A stretch of DNA of 45,132 bases. Source: Lachnospiraceae bacterium UBA1759 (GTDB lineage: Bacteria > Bacillota > Clostridia > Lachnospirales > Lachnospiraceae). The notes below the pieces were generated by a model. That model made no database searches. It was not told the DNA's origin and was given only the letters and a program-made list of their open reading frames with translations. The stretch spans positions 148,834 to 193,965 of the forward strand of contig DCHF01000001.1 of the NCBI GenBank assembly GCA_002315555.1, read 5' to 3'. Below, piece by piece: positions 1 through 8,473 of the stretch. A program made the position numbers and the translations under genes. Within the stretch, counting starts at the first letter, position 1. Every line of letters begins with the position of its first letter.

Positions 1-614
1 TCAAGGATTGGGATTCAAGATGGTACGCAGAGAAGGATTTTGCTGATAACCTTGTTGAAGATCACAAGATCCGTGTTTATGTAAAGAAGAAATTATACGC
101 AGCAGGCATTTCCAAGATCGAGATCGAGCGTTCTACCGACCGCGTACGTGTGATCATCCACACTGCAAAGCCGGGCGTTGTTATCGGTAAGGGCGGTGCT
201 GAAATCGAAAAGCTGAAGGCTGAGATCTCCAAGCTGACCGATAAGAAGCTGTTCGTTGACATTAAGGAAATCAAGCGTCCGGATAGAGATGCTCAGCTCG
301 TTGCAGAGAACATCGCTTCTCAGCTCGAGAACCGTGTTTCCTTCCGTCGTGCAATGAAGTCTACCATGCAGAGAACCATGAAGGCCGGTGCTCTTGGTAT
401 CAAGGCATCCTGCGCTGGTCGCCTGGGTGGTGCGGATATCGCTCGTACCGAGTTCTACTCAGAAGGTACCATTCCGCTTCAGACGCTGCGTGCTGATATC
501 GATTATGGATTCGCAGAAGCAGATACCACTTACGGCAAGGTCGGCGTAAAGGTATGGATCTATAAGGGTGAAGTTCTTCCGACTAAGAATAAAAAGGAAG
601 GGAGCGATAAATAA
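1..614 (+). CDS. rpsC: 30S ribosomal protein S3, 5'-truncated
   Basis: S3 sits at the mRNA entry site of the 30S subunit. The reading frame is open from the first full codon (position 3, KDWDSRWYAE) to the TAA at 612-614, so the start lies upstream of the window. The first in-frame ATG at 150 is internal. The KH RNA-binding signature VVIGKGGAEIEKLK is present, followed by the S3 C-terminal domain (QLENRVSFRRAMK, KVWIYKGE). About 15-20 N-terminal residues seem to be missing compared with a usual S3 of roughly 220 aa. It is followed 2 nt later by rplP, as in the S10 operon. Confidence 0.97.
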   Translation, partial: KDWDSRWYAEKDFADNLVEDHKIRVYVKKKLYAAGISKIEIERSTDRVRVIIHTAKPGVVIGKGGAEIEKLKAEISKLTDKKLFVDIKEIKRPDRDAQLVAENIASQLENRVSFRRAMKSTMQRTMKAGALGIKASCAGRLGGADIARTEFYSEGTIPLQTLRADIDYGFAEADTTYGKVGVKVWIYKGEVLPTKNKKEGSDK

Positions 615-616
615 CT

Positions 617-1048
617 ATGTTAATGCCGAAGAGAGTTAAGCGTCGTAAGCAGTTCCGCGGAACGATGAGAGGTAAGGCGCTTAGAGGAAATACAATCAGT
701 AATGGTGAATATGGTCTTGTATCTTTAGAGCCGGCATGGATCCGTTCAAACCAGATCGAAGCAGCACGTATCGCAATTACCCGTTACGTTAAGCGTGGTG
801 GTCAGGTTTGGATCAAGATCTTCCCGGATAAGCCCATCACTGCAAAGCCGGCTGAAACTCGAATGGGTTCAGGTAAGGGCTCAGTAGAATACTGGGTAGC
901 AGTTGTTAAGCCGGGTCGTGTAATGTTCGAGATCGCAGGTGTACCGGAAGAGACGGCGAAGGAAGCTTTACGTCTTGCTATGTACAAGCTCCCCGTAAAG
1001 TGCAGAATTGCTTCCCGTGCGGAATTAGAAGGCGGTGAAACTGAATGA
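617..1048 (+). CDS. rplP: 50S ribosomal protein L16
   Basis: L16 binds 23S rRNA near the A site and helps position tRNA. The 143-aa product starts MLMPKRVKRRKQFRG, the usual L16 N-terminus, so the first ATG is preferred over the one two codons later. The family core (RMGSGKGSVEYWVAVVKPGRVMFEI) is intact and the length is normal. A GGAAGGGAG ribosome binding site lies in the end of rpsC. The stop overlaps the rpmC start as ATGA, which suggests translational coupling. Confidence 0.97.
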   Translation: MLMPKRVKRRKQFRGTMRGKALRGNTISNGEYGLVSLEPAWIRSNQIEAARIAITRYVKRGGQVWIKIFPDKPITAKPAETRMGSGKGSVEYWVAVVKPGRVMFEIAGVPEETAKEALRLAMYKLPVKCRIASRAELEGGETE

Positions 1049-1245
1049 AGACTAAGACATATGTAGAAGACTTAAGACAGAAAACTGTTGCAGAACTGAA
1101 CGAAGAGCTCGTTGCTGCAAAGAAGGAACTCTTCAACTTAAGATTCCAGAACGCAACAAATCAGCTTGACAACACAGCTCGTATCAACGACGTTCGTAAG
1201 AACATTGCCCGTATTCAGACTGTGATCGCTGCTAAGGCTGAATGA
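1045..1245 (+). CDS. rpmC: 50S ribosomal protein L29
   Basis: L29 is a small helical hairpin protein at the polypeptide exit tunnel and part of the docking site for nascent-chain factors. The 66-aa product shows the family pattern (LRQKTVAELNEELVAAKKELFNLRFQ ending in NIARIQTVI, spoken of here as two amphipathic helices). It starts inside the rplP stop region (ATGA) and precedes rpsQ by 16 nt, the standard L16-L29-S17 order. Confidence 0.96.
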   Translation: MKTKTYVEDLRQKTVAELNEELVAAKKELFNLRFQNATNQLDNTARINDVRKNIARIQTVIAAKAE

Positions 1246-1261
1246 TTAGGAGGATGTTAAA

Positions 1262-1516
1262 GTGGAAAGAAATTTAAGAAAGACCCGTACGGGCAAAGTT
1301 GTCAGCGCTAAAATGGACAAAACTATCGTAGTTGCTGTTATCGACAACGTTAAGCATCCCTTAATCGGTAAGATCGTCAAGAAGACCTACAAGCTGTATG
1401 CTCAGGATGACGAGAATACCTGCAACGTTGGCGACACTGTAAGAGTAATGGAAACCAGACCGCTTTCCAAGACCAAGAGATGGCGCCTGGTTGAAGTTAT
1501 CGAACGCGCGAAGTAA
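1262..1516 (+). CDS. rpsQ: 30S ribosomal protein S17
   Basis: S17 is a primary 16S rRNA binder with an OB fold. The 84-aa product begins with GTG (MERNLRKTRTGKVVS), preceded by AGGAGG at good spacing; no upstream ATG fits better. The S17 signature (DKTIVVAV, then HPLIGKIVKKTYKLYAQDDEN, then VGDTVRVMETRPLSKTKRW) is complete and the length is typical. Confidence 0.97.
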   Translation: MERNLRKTRTGKVVSAKMDKTIVVAVIDNVKHPLIGKIVKKTYKLYAQDDENTCNVGDTVRVMETRPLSKTKRWRLVEVIERAK

Positions 1517-1544
1517 TGCGTCGGTTTGAAAGGAGCATTTTAGT

Positions 1545-1913
1545 ATGATTCAGCAGGAAAGCAGATTAAAGGTCGCTGATAATACCGGTGCGAAGGAACT
1601 CCTTTGCATCCGCGTTATGGGCGGTTCTGTAAGAAGATATGCAAACATTGGTGATGTCATCGTAGCAAGCGTCAAGGATGCAACTCCGGGCGGCATTGTT
1701 AAGAAGGGTGACGTCGTTAAGGCAGTCGTTGTACGTACCGTACACGGCGCACACAGAAAAGACGGTTCCTACATCCGTTTCGATGAGAATGCAGCAGTTA
1801 TCATCAAAGATGACCTGACTCCCAAGGGAACCCGTATCTTTGGACCGGTAGCAAGAGAACTCCGTGACAAGCAGTTCATGAAGATCGTTTCTCTGGCTCC
1901 GGAAGTATTATAA
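1545..1913 (+). CDS. rplN: 50S ribosomal protein L14
   Basis: L14 sits on the 50S face of an inter-subunit bridge. The 122-aa sequence is the canonical length and opens MIQQESRLKVADNTGAKELL, with the conserved GTRIFGPVARELR near the end. An AGGAG site precedes the ATG. First gene of the spc-type segment (L14-L24-L5). Confidence 0.97.
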   Translation: MIQQESRLKVADNTGAKELLCIRVMGGSVRRYANIGDVIVASVKDATPGGIVKKGDVVKAVVVRTVHGAHRKDGSYIRFDENAAVIIKDDLTPKGTRIFGPVARELRDKQFMKIVSLAPEVL

Positions 1914-1926
1914 GGAGGAAATCACC

Positions 1927-2235
1927 ATGGCAATGAAGATTAAAAAAGGCGACAATGTCATCGTGATCGCCGGCAAGGACAAGGACAAAGAAGGCAAGGT
2001 TTTATCTGTAGATACCAAGAACAACACTGTTGTTGTAGAAGGTGTCAACATGATCTCCAAGCACGCTAAGCCGAGTCAGGTAAATCCGCAGGGCGGCATT
2101 ATTGAGAGAGAAGCTCCGATCGATATCTCTAACGTTATGTACAGCGTTAAGGGTAAGGGCGTTCGCGTCGGTTTCGAAGTTAAGGACGGCAAGAAGGTCC
2201 GCGTCAATAAGAAGACCGGCGAAGTTATCGCTTAA
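1927..2235 (+). CDS. rplX: 50S ribosomal protein L24
   Basis: L24 initiates 50S assembly and lies near the exit tunnel. The 102-aa product has the KOW motif at its N-terminus (KKGDNVIVIAGKDKDKEGKVL) and the conserved GVNMISKHAKPS segment. The ATG at 1927 follows AAGGAGG by about 8 nt; a second in-frame ATG two codons later is less well spaced. Confidence 0.97.
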   Translation: MAMKIKKGDNVIVIAGKDKDKEGKVLSVDTKNNTVVVEGVNMISKHAKPSQVNPQGGIIEREAPIDISNVMYSVKGKGVRVGFEVKDGKKVRVNKKTGEVIA

Positions 2236-2257
2236 TTAGGAAGGAGTGCACTGAATA

Positions 2258-2809
2258 ATGAATAACAGATTATATGATACATACAAGAACGAGATCGTTG
2301 ACAAGATGATCGAAAAGTTCGGGTATAAGAATATCATGGAAGTGCCGAAGTTAGACAAGATCGTTGTCAATATGGGTGTAGGCGAAGCGAAGGAGAACGC
2401 AAAGGTTCTGGACGCTGCTGTAGCTGATATGGAAAAGATCACCGGTCAGAAAGCCGTTATCACCAAGGCTAAGAAGTCCGTTGCTAACTTCAAGATCCGT
2501 GAAGGCATGCCGATCGGCTGCAAGGTTACCCTTCGTGGCCAGAAGATGTATGAATTCGCTGATCGTCTTATCAGCCTGGCTCTTCCCCGTGTAAGAGACT
2601 TCCGCGGTGTTAACGCTAACGCTTTCGATGGCAGAGGCAACTATGCCCTTGGTATCAAGGAACAGCTGATCTTCCCCGAGATCGAGTATGATAAGATCGA
2701 CAAGACTCGCGGTATGGATATCATCTTCGTAACCACTGCAAAGACGGACGAAGAAGCAAGATATCTTTTATCTCTGTTCAACATGCCCTTTGAAAAGAGC
2801 GCTAATTAA
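2258..2809 (+). CDS. rplE: 50S ribosomal protein L5
   Basis: L5 binds 5S rRNA and contacts P-site tRNA and the 30S head protein S13. The 183-aa product shows the family blocks VPKLDKIVVNMGVGEA, ITKAKKSVANFKIREGMPIGCKVTLRG and PRVRDFRGVNANAFDGRGNY (partial quotes). Length and position after rplX are standard. RBS GGAAGGAG lies 5' of the ATG. Confidence 0.97.
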   Translation: MNNRLYDTYKNEIVDKMIEKFGYKNIMEVPKLDKIVVNMGVGEAKENAKVLDAAVADMEKITGQKAVITKAKKSVANFKIREGMPIGCKVTLRGQKMYEFADRLISLALPRVRDFRGVNANAFDGRGNYALGIKEQLIFPEIEYDKIDKTRGMDIIFVTTAKTDEEARYLLSLFNMPFEKSAN

Positions 2810-2822
2810 TTAGGAGGATATC

Positions 2823-3008
2823 ATGGCAAAGACTTCAAAGAAGATCAGACAGTCTCGCAAGGCTAAGTTTTCCACTCAGGAATACACCCGCTGCAGAATT
2901 TGTGGTCGTCCGCATGCTTACTTAAGAAAGTATGGTATTTGCAGAATTTGTTTCCGTGAACTTGCTTACAAGGGCGAGATTCCGGGTGTTAAGAAAGCTA
3001 GCTGGTAA
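2823..3008 (+). CDS. rpsZ: 30S ribosomal protein S14, zinc type
   Basis: A 61-aa S14 of the C+ class, which carries a structural zinc. Two CxxC pairs are visible (CRIC and CRIC in the middle of the protein). This short form is typical of Gram-positive bacteria and is encoded between rplE and rpsH. The AGGAGG site is 7 nt before the ATG. The zinc form suggests a zinc-free paralogue elsewhere in the genome is possible, but none is in this window. Confidence 0.96.
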   Translation: MAKTSKKIRQSRKAKFSTQEYTRCRICGRPHAYLRKYGICRICFRELAYKGEIPGVKKASW

Positions 3009-3023
3009 TAGGGAGGTATAATT

Positions 3024-3425
3024 ATGGCAATGAGTGATCCGATCGCGGATATGCTTACAAGAATCCGTAACGCGAATACGGCAAAACATGATACTGTTGA
3101 TGTACCGGCTTCCAAGATGAAATTAGCGATCGCTAAGATCTTACTGGACGAGGGCTACATTGCAAAGTACGAAGTAGTAGAAGATGGTGCTTTCCAGAAT
3201 ATCCACATCACCTTAAAGTATGGTAAGGATAAGAACGAAAAGATCATCAGCGGCATTAAGAGAATTTCCAAGCCGGGCTTACGTGTATACGCAGGCAAGG
3301 AAGATATGCCGAAGGTCCTGGGCGGTTTAGGTATTGCAATTGTTTCTACGAACAAGGGCATCATGACCGACAAGCAGGCAAGAAAAGAGAACGTAGGCGG
3401 CGAGATCCTCGCTTACATCTGGTAA
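3024..3425 (+). CDS. rpsH: 30S ribosomal protein S8
   Basis: S8 is a primary 16S rRNA binder and in many bacteria the autogenous repressor of the spc operon. The 133-aa product has the N-terminal SDPIADMLTRIRNA block and the C-terminal GGEILAYIW end that contacts RNA. The length is typical. No S8-type repressor hairpin was recognised near rplX/rplE, so feedback control is not demonstrated here. Confidence 0.97.
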   Translation: MAMSDPIADMLTRIRNANTAKHDTVDVPASKMKLAIAKILLDEGYIAKYEVVEDGAFQNIHITLKYGKDKNEKIISGIKRISKPGLRVYAGKEDMPKVLGGLGIAIVSTNKGIMTDKQARKENVGGEILAYIW

Positions 3426-3464
3426 TTTATTAATCCACAATTATAATTTTATGGAGGTATGGGC

Positions 3465-4007
3465 ATGTCACGTATTGGAAAAATGCCGATCGCTATTCCC
3501 GCAGGTGTAACTGTTGAAGTAGCAGAAAATAACAAAGTGACTGTAAAAGGACCGAAGGGCACTCTTGAGAGAGCTCTCGCTCCGGAAATGGAAATCAAGG
3601 TTGAAGGCGCTGTAGTTACAGTCAGCCGTCCGAACGATCTTAAGAGAATGAAGTCCTTACACGGTTTAACCAGAACCCTGTTAAACAACATGGTTGTCGG
3701 TGTTACCGAGGGCTACAAGAAGATTCTTGAGGTTAACGGTGTCGGTTACAGAGCTCAGAAGTCCGGTAAGACCTTAACCCTCTTCTTAGGATATTCTCAT
3801 CAGATCGATATGGTCGATCCGGAAGGCATCGAGTCCAAGCTGGAAGGCCAGAACAAGATCATCGTCGAGGGTATCGATAAGGAAAAAGTCGGTCAGTACG
3901 CAGCTGAGATCAGATCTAAGAGACAGCCTGAGCCGTATAAGGGCAAGGGTATCAAGTACTCTGATGAAGTGATCAGACGTAAAGTCGGTAAGACCGGTAA
4001 GAAATAA
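3465..4007 (+). CDS. rplF: 50S ribosomal protein L6
   Basis: L6 lies near the sarcin-ricin loop at the factor-binding site. The start is set at the ATG at 3465 (MSRIGKMPIAIPAGV). The earlier in-frame ATG at 3459 has only 1 nt between it and the GGAGG at 3453-3457, whereas 3465 has 7 nt. The product is then 180 aa, the usual length. The C-terminal L6 signature (KRQPEPYKGKGIKY) is present. Confidence 0.96.
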   Translation: MSRIGKMPIAIPAGVTVEVAENNKVTVKGPKGTLERALAPEMEIKVEGAVVTVSRPNDLKRMKSLHGLTRTLLNNMVVGVTEGYKKILEVNGVGYRAQKSGKTLTLFLGYSHQIDMVDPEGIESKLEGQNKIIVEGIDKEKVGQYAAEIRSKRQPEPYKGKGIKYSDEVIRRKVGKTGKK

Positions 4008-4025
4008 TAAGGGGAGGTAGAAGAT

Positions 4026-4388
4026 ATGGTTAGCAAAGTATCCAGAGCAGAAGTTCGCCAGGAAAAGCACAGAAGACTTCGCAGACACTTAAACGGTACT
4101 TCCGAAAGACCGCGTATGTCTGTTTTCCGCAGCAACAAGCATATGTATGTGCAGATCATTGACGATACGGTAGGCAAGACTCTTGTAGCAGCATCTACCC
4201 TCACCAAGGATCTCGGCTTAGAGAAGACCGATGACATCGAAGCAGCTGAAAAGCTGGGCGCTTATATCGGTAAGAAGGCACTTGATGCTGGTATCGAGGA
4301 AGTAGTATTTGACCGTGGCGGTTTCATCTACCATGGCAAGATTCAGGCATTAGCAGATGCAGCTCGTGAAGCTGGTCTCAAATTCTAA
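4026..4388 (+). CDS. rplR: 50S ribosomal protein L18
   Basis: L18 binds 5S rRNA together with L5. The 120-aa protein has the basic N-terminus (RQEKHRRLRRHLNGTSERPR) and the core SNKHMYVQIIDD and FDRGGFIYHGKIQALADAAREAGL. Standard position between rplF and rpsE, with a GGGGAGG site before the ATG. Confidence 0.97.
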   Translation: MVSKVSRAEVRQEKHRRLRRHLNGTSERPRMSVFRSNKHMYVQIIDDTVGKTLVAASTLTKDLGLEKTDDIEAAEKLGAYIGKKALDAGIEEVVFDRGGFIYHGKIQALADAAREAGLKF

Positions 4389-4406
4389 TAAGGAGGAAAA
4401 AACACA

Positions 4407-4919
4407 ATGGCTCGTGATAATCGCGAAAATTTCGAAGAGAACCGTTCTGAATTAGAAGACAGTGTAGTAGCCATCAAGCGTGTTAGTAAGACCGTCAAGG
4501 GCGGCCGTAACATGCGTTTCTCCGCGTTAGTAGTTGTCGGAGACAAGAACGGCCACGTAGGTGCAGGCACCGGTAAGGCTACCGAAGTTCCGGAAGCAAT
4601 CCGTAAGGCTAAGATGGATGCTGAAAAGCATATGATCACTGTTGCACTTGATGCAAACAATAGTATTCCGCACGATCTGATCGGTAAGTTCGGCAGCTCC
4701 TCAGTTCTTCTGAAGAGAAGCCCGGAAGGTACCGGTATCATCGCTGGCGGCCCGGCTCGTTCCGTTTGCGAACTTGCAGGTTTAAAGAACATTCGTACCA
4801 AGTCTTTAGGCTCCAACAACAAGCAGAATGTTGTTTTTGCTACTCTTGAAGGCCTGAAGGCACTGAAGACTCCGGAGCAGGTTGCACAGCTTCGCGGCAA
4901 GTCTGTTGACGAGATCTAA
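4407..4919 (+). CDS. rpsE: 30S ribosomal protein S5
   Basis: S5 is at the mRNA entrance and affects decoding fidelity. The 170-aa product carries the dsRBD-like N-domain (VVAIKRVSKTVKGGRNMRFSA) with the loop VGAGTGKATEVPEAIRKA, and the C-domain with GTGIIAGGPARSVCELAG. The length is standard. AAGGAGG lies before the ATG. Confidence 0.97.
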   Translation: MARDNRENFEENRSELEDSVVAIKRVSKTVKGGRNMRFSALVVVGDKNGHVGAGTGKATEVPEAIRKAKMDAEKHMITVALDANNSIPHDLIGKFGSSSVLLKRSPEGTGIIAGGPARSVCELAGLKNIRTKSLGSNNKQNVVFATLEGLKALKTPEQVAQLRGKSVDEI

Positions 4920-4937
4920 TCTAAGGAGGATTTGAAA

Positions 4938-5123
4938 ATGGCTGCAGAAAAAACATTGAAAATTACTTTAGTGAAGTCTCCTATCGCTGCAATTCCGAAG
5001 CAGCGTGCGACAGTTGAAGCTTTAGGTCTTCACAAGTTACATCAGACAGTTGAATTACCGGATAACGCAGCAGTTCGCGGCATGATCTGGCATGTAAATC
5101 ATTTAGTAAAAGTTGAAGAGTAA
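4938..5123 (+). CDS. rpmD: 50S ribosomal protein L30
   Basis: A 61-aa L30 with the family pattern KSPIAAIPKQRATVEALGLHK (partial) and VRGMIWHVNHLVKVEE. The ATG at 4938 is chosen over an in-frame TTG at 4932 because AGGAGG at 4924-4929 is 8 nt from the ATG. L30 is absent in some bacteria but is usual in this operon in Clostridia. Confidence 0.95.
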   Translation: MAAEKTLKITLVKSPIAAIPKQRATVEALGLHKLHQTVELPDNAAVRGMIWHVNHLVKVEE

Positions 5124-5137
5124 TCGGAGGTGCTTAA

Positions 5138-5578
5138 ATGAATTTATCTAAATTAACTCCTGCCGAGGGATCAGTTCACAACGATAACTTCAGACGTGGT
5201 CGTGGTCACGGTTCAGGAAACGGCAAGACTGCCGGTAAGGGTCATAAAGGTCAGAAAGCACGTTCCGGAGCTCCGAGACCTGGTTTTGAAGGTGGTCAGA
5301 TGCCTTTATACAGACGCCTTCCGAAGCGTGGCTTCACCAATCGTAACACGAAGGACATCGTTGCTATCAACGTATCCGCTCTTGAGCGTTTCGAAAACGA
5401 TACTGTTGTTACCGTTGAAGCTTTACTTGAAGCCGGCGTTATCAAGAACGCACTTGACGGCGTAAAAATCTTAGGAAACGGAGAGTTAACCAAGAAGCTT
5501 ACTGTTAAGGTCAATGCTTGCTCTGAGAGCGCTAAGGCAAAGATCGAAGCTGCAGGCGGAAGTATCGAGGTGATCTGA
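5138..5578 (+). CDS. rplO: 50S ribosomal protein L15
   Basis: L15 is a late-binding 50S protein with a long Gly/Arg/Lys-rich N-terminal tail that penetrates rRNA. The tail is visible here (GRGHGSGNGKTAGKGHKGQKARSG, partial). The 146-aa length is normal. Its TGA overlaps the secY ATG by one base (TGATG), a tight translational link between ribosomal and translocon synthesis. Confidence 0.97.
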   Translation: MNLSKLTPAEGSVHNDNFRRGRGHGSGNGKTAGKGHKGQKARSGAPRPGFEGGQMPLYRRLPKRGFTNRNTKDIVAINVSALERFENDTVVTVEALLEAGVIKNALDGVKILGNGELTKKLTVKVNACSESAKAKIEAAGGSIEVI

Positions 5579-6894
5579 TGTTAAAAACACTCAAAAGTGC
5601 CTGGAGGATTGAAGATATTCGGAAACGTCTTTTATTCACGTTTCTTATGGTCATCGTGATCCGTGTGGGAGCTCAGGTTCCGGTCCCCGGAACCGATCCC
5701 GCGGTGATCGCGCAGATCTTTTCCTCACTCTCGAGTGATGCTTTTAATATCTTTAATTCTTTCACCGGCAATTCAATGGAAAGCTTTTCCATTCTTGCGC
5801 TGAGCATTACCCCGTACATTACGGCTTCCATTATCATTGAACTTCTGACCATTGCAATTCCGAAGCTTGAGGAACTGCAGCGCGAAGGCAATGAAGGAAG
5901 AAAGAAGATCCAGAAGATCACCCGTTACGCAACGGTCGTTCTTTCTCTGATCGAATCTACCGCAATGGCAATCGGCTTCGGTAACCAGGGCCTGTTCACG
6001 ACTTATAATGCATTTTATGTCATTACATGTATCGTCACCCTGACCGCAGGTTCCGCATTCTTAATGTGGATCGGTGAGTGCATCACCGACAAGGGCATTG
6101 GAAACGGTATCTCCATTGTACTTGTTGTCAACATCCTTTCCGGCATTCCGCAGGAACTCGGTGTTGTATTTACTAAATTTACCAGCGGAAAGAGCGTTCC
6201 GGCTGCAATCGTTGTTTCCATCATCGTCGTTGCAGTAATTCTTGCAATTGTTGCATTCGTTGTTTGGGTCAATGGTGCTTCCCGTAAGATCAACGTTCAG
6301 TATTCCGGTAAGATCCAGGGCCGCCGTACCGTCGGTGGTCAGTCCAGCCACATTCCGCTTAAGGTTCTTACTGCCAGCGTCATTCCGGTCATCTTTGCAA
6401 GTTCACTGATGTCACTTCCGTCAATGATCGCACAGTTTACAGGCGGTTTGAATTACACCACCGTTTGGGGTAAGATCATTATGTTCTTAAGCTCAAGCTA
6501 CTGGTTCAATGCAAACGTCGGCTGGTACTATTCATTCGGCTGCTTATTCTACATCCTTCTGATCTTTGTATTCGCTTACTTCTATACTTCGATTACTTTT
6601 AATCCGAATGAAGTAGCAGACAACTTAAAGAAGCAGGGCGGCTTTGTTCCGGGTATCCGTCCCGGCAAGCCCACGGCCGATTATCTGAATTCAGTTCTGA
6701 ACTATATCGTATTCATCGGTGCGGTTGCGCTGTCCATCGTGGCACTCATCCCCATCGTGATCGCAGGTATCTTCAGCATCTCAAGAGTAAGTTTCCTCGG
6801 AACTTCGCTGATCATTATCGTCGGTGTTATCCTTGAAACCCTCCAGCAGATCGGCGGAAGAATGGTCGAGAGAGAGTACGACAGTATCTTCTGA
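5578..6894 (+). CDS. secY: Protein translocase subunit SecY
   Basis: SecY is the channel-forming subunit of the Sec translocon in the cytoplasmic membrane. The 438-aa product has ten predicted membrane segments and the signatures GTDP near residue 40, ALSITPYITASIIIELL (TM2 region) and the cytoplasmic loop with GRRTVGGQSSHIPLK, then NPNEVADNLKKQGGFVPGIRPGKPT. It starts within the rplO stop. It is followed by a terminator-like hairpin before adk. Confidence 0.97.
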   Translation: MLKTLKSAWRIEDIRKRLLFTFLMVIVIRVGAQVPVPGTDPAVIAQIFSSLSSDAFNIFNSFTGNSMESFSILALSITPYITASIIIELLTIAIPKLEELQREGNEGRKKIQKITRYATVVLSLIESTAMAIGFGNQGLFTTYNAFYVITCIVTLTAGSAFLMWIGECITDKGIGNGISIVLVVNILSGIPQELGVVFTKFTSGKSVPAAIVVSIIVVAVILAIVAFVVWVNGASRKINVQYSGKIQGRRTVGGQSSHIPLKVLTASVIPVIFASSLMSLPSMIAQFTGGLNYTTVWGKIIMFLSSSYWFNANVGWYYSFGCLFYILLIFVFAYFYTSITFNPNEVADNLKKQGGFVPGIRPGKPTADYLNSVLNYIVFIGAVALSIVALIPIVIAGIFSISRVSFLGTSLIIIVGVILETLQQIGGRMVEREYDSIF

Positions 6895-6908
6895 TGAAAG
6901 AAATAAAA

Positions 6909-6947
6909 GGGCCATTCAAAGCATTCTGTGCTGTGGATGGCCTCTTT
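6909..6947 (+). terminator. Terminator-like hairpin after secY
   Basis: GGCCATTC (6910-6917) can pair with GGATGGCC with one G-U pair. A nested AGCA/TGCT stem lies inside and a TCTTTTT tract follows. This looks like a rho-independent terminator or attenuator within the long operon. Read-through to adk is likely, because no convincing promoter was found in the 159-nt gap. Confidence 0.6.
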
Positions 6948-7000
6948 TTGAAATTTACGGGGAAATCCGTTTTTCTCCCGTAACACCGAAATCGAAAATG

Positions 7001-7018
7001 AATACCGCGTACGGTATT
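7001..7018. repeat. Inverted repeat upstream of adk
   Basis: Perfect arms AATACCG and CGGTATT with the 4-nt centre CGTA, 36 nt before the adk ATG. It could be a hairpin in the adk leader or an operator. No T-tract follows, so it is not a terminator. Function unknown. Confidence 0.4.
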
Positions 7019-7053
7019 TAAGTTATAAAACACCCGCATACAAGGAGAAGAAT

Positions 7054-7698
7054 ATGAAGATTGTTATGTTAGGTGCACCGGGTGCCGGAAAGGGTACTCA
7101 GGCAATCAAGATCGCAGACAAGTACGGTATTCCGCACATCTCTACCGGCGATATCTTCCGTGCCAACATCAAGAACGGCACTGAGCTTGGCAAGAAGGCC
7201 AAGGAATACATGGATCAGGGTCTCCTGGTTCCGGACGAACTGACCACCAACCTGGTCGTTGACCGCATCCAGCAGGAGGACTGCAAGAAGGGCTACATCC
7301 TGGACGGTTTCCCGCGTACCATTCCGCAGGCGACCTGCCTGACCGAAGCACTTGCTTCCTTAAATGACGCACTGGACTATGCGATCAATGTCGATGTCCA
7401 GGACGAGAAGATCGTGACCCGTATGGGCGGCCGCCGTGCATGCCCGAACTGTGGTGCGACCTACCACGTAAAGTACATGGCTCCGAAGATCGAGGGCATC
7501 TGTGACACCTGTGGTGCAGAGCTGATCCTTCGTGCCGATGATGAACCGGCAACTGTTCAGAAGCGCCTTGATGTATATCATGCACAGACGCAGCCGCTGA
7601 TCGACTACTATAATGAAAAGGGTATCCTGAAGACCGTTGACGGTGATAAGGACCTGAACGAAGTCTTCAGCGACATCCTCGCAATTCTGGAGGCATAA
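7054..7698 (+). CDS. adk: Adenylate kinase, zinc-containing
   Basis: Catalyses ATP + AMP = 2 ADP in the cytoplasm. The P-loop GAPGAGKGTQ is at residues 7-16, with the AMP-binding HISTGDIFR and DGFPRT motifs. The LID domain carries four cysteines (CPNC and, further on, CDTC), so it is the zinc-stabilised long form common in Gram-positive bacteria. At 214 aa the length is normal. Only 3 nt separate it from map. Confidence 0.97.
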   Translation: MKIVMLGAPGAGKGTQAIKIADKYGIPHISTGDIFRANIKNGTELGKKAKEYMDQGLLVPDELTTNLVVDRIQQEDCKKGYILDGFPRTIPQATCLTEALASLNDALDYAINVDVQDEKIVTRMGGRRACPNCGATYHVKYMAPKIEGICDTCGAELILRADDEPATVQKRLDVYHAQTQPLIDYYNEKGILKTVDGDKDLNEVFSDILAILEA

Positions 7699-7701
7699 AA
7701 A

Positions 7702-8472
7702 ATGGCAGTGACCATTAAATCTCAGCACGAGATCGAGCTGATGCGGGAATCCTGCAGACTGCTTGCCATCGTGCATGATGAAATCGGAAAAATGATCAAG
7801 CCCGGTGTTTCCACCTGGGAGCTTGATAAAAAGGCCTATGACATGATCGAGTCCTTTGGCTGCAAGCCGAACTTCCTTCATCTCTACGGTTATCCCGCAA
7901 CGATCTGCGCATCGGTCAATGAAGTCGTTGTCCACGGTATCCCGTCCAGGGAGACCATCCTGAAAGAGGGCGACATCGTCGGCATTGACATGGGACTTAT
8001 TTATCAGGGCTATCATTCCGATGCGGCGCGTACTCACGGTGTCGGAAAGATCTCCAAAGAGGATCAGCTTTTGATCGATGTTACCAAGCAGAGCTTTTTC
8101 GAGGGCATGAAATTTGCCAAAGCCGGAAATCATCTGCATGACATCTCTTCAGCGATCCAGAAGTATGCGGAATCCTTTGGATTCGGCGTGGTTCGCGATA
8201 TGGTCGGTCACGGTATCGGCACAGCGCTCCACGAGGATCCGCAGATCCCGAATTTCAAGATCCCGGGCAAGGGCATTCTGCTTCGGCCCGGCATGACACT
8301 GGCCATCGAGCCGATGATCGACGCAGGTACCTGGCAGGTACAGATCCTGGACGATGAATGGACCTGTGTCACCCGTGACGGCTCCAAATCCGCGCATTAT
8401 GAAAACACCGTACTGATCACTGAGGGTGAGCCTGAGATCCTGACGCTTTACCGCGACGGAAGAGAGGTATGA
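7702..8472 (+). CDS. map: Methionine aminopeptidase, type I
   Basis: Removes the initiator methionine from nascent proteins. The two-metal ligand set is visible: GIDMG (Asp), HSDAART (Asp), MVGHGIG (His), LAIEPM (Glu) and HYENTVLIT (Glu). The 256-aa length matches type Ia enzymes without an N-terminal zinc extension. It is placed as usual after adk and next to the KOW protein and infA. The variant deformylase at 33771 would act before it in N-terminal processing. Confidence 0.97.
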   Translation: MAVTIKSQHEIELMRESCRLLAIVHDEIGKMIKPGVSTWELDKKAYDMIESFGCKPNFLHLYGYPATICASVNEVVVHGIPSRETILKEGDIVGIDMGLIYQGYHSDAARTHGVGKISKEDQLLIDVTKQSFFEGMKFAKAGNHLHDISSAIQKYAESFGFGVVRDMVGHGIGTALHEDPQIPNFKIPGKGILLRPGMTLAIEPMIDAGTWQVQILDDEWTCVTRDGSKSAHYENTVLITEGEPEILTLYRDGREV

Positions 8473-8473
8473 C

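Noticed and set aside
7001..7030. adk promoter overlapping the AATACCG/CGGTATT repeat
   Set aside because: A TTATAA-like box is present, but no -35 box at a 16-18 nt distance was found.
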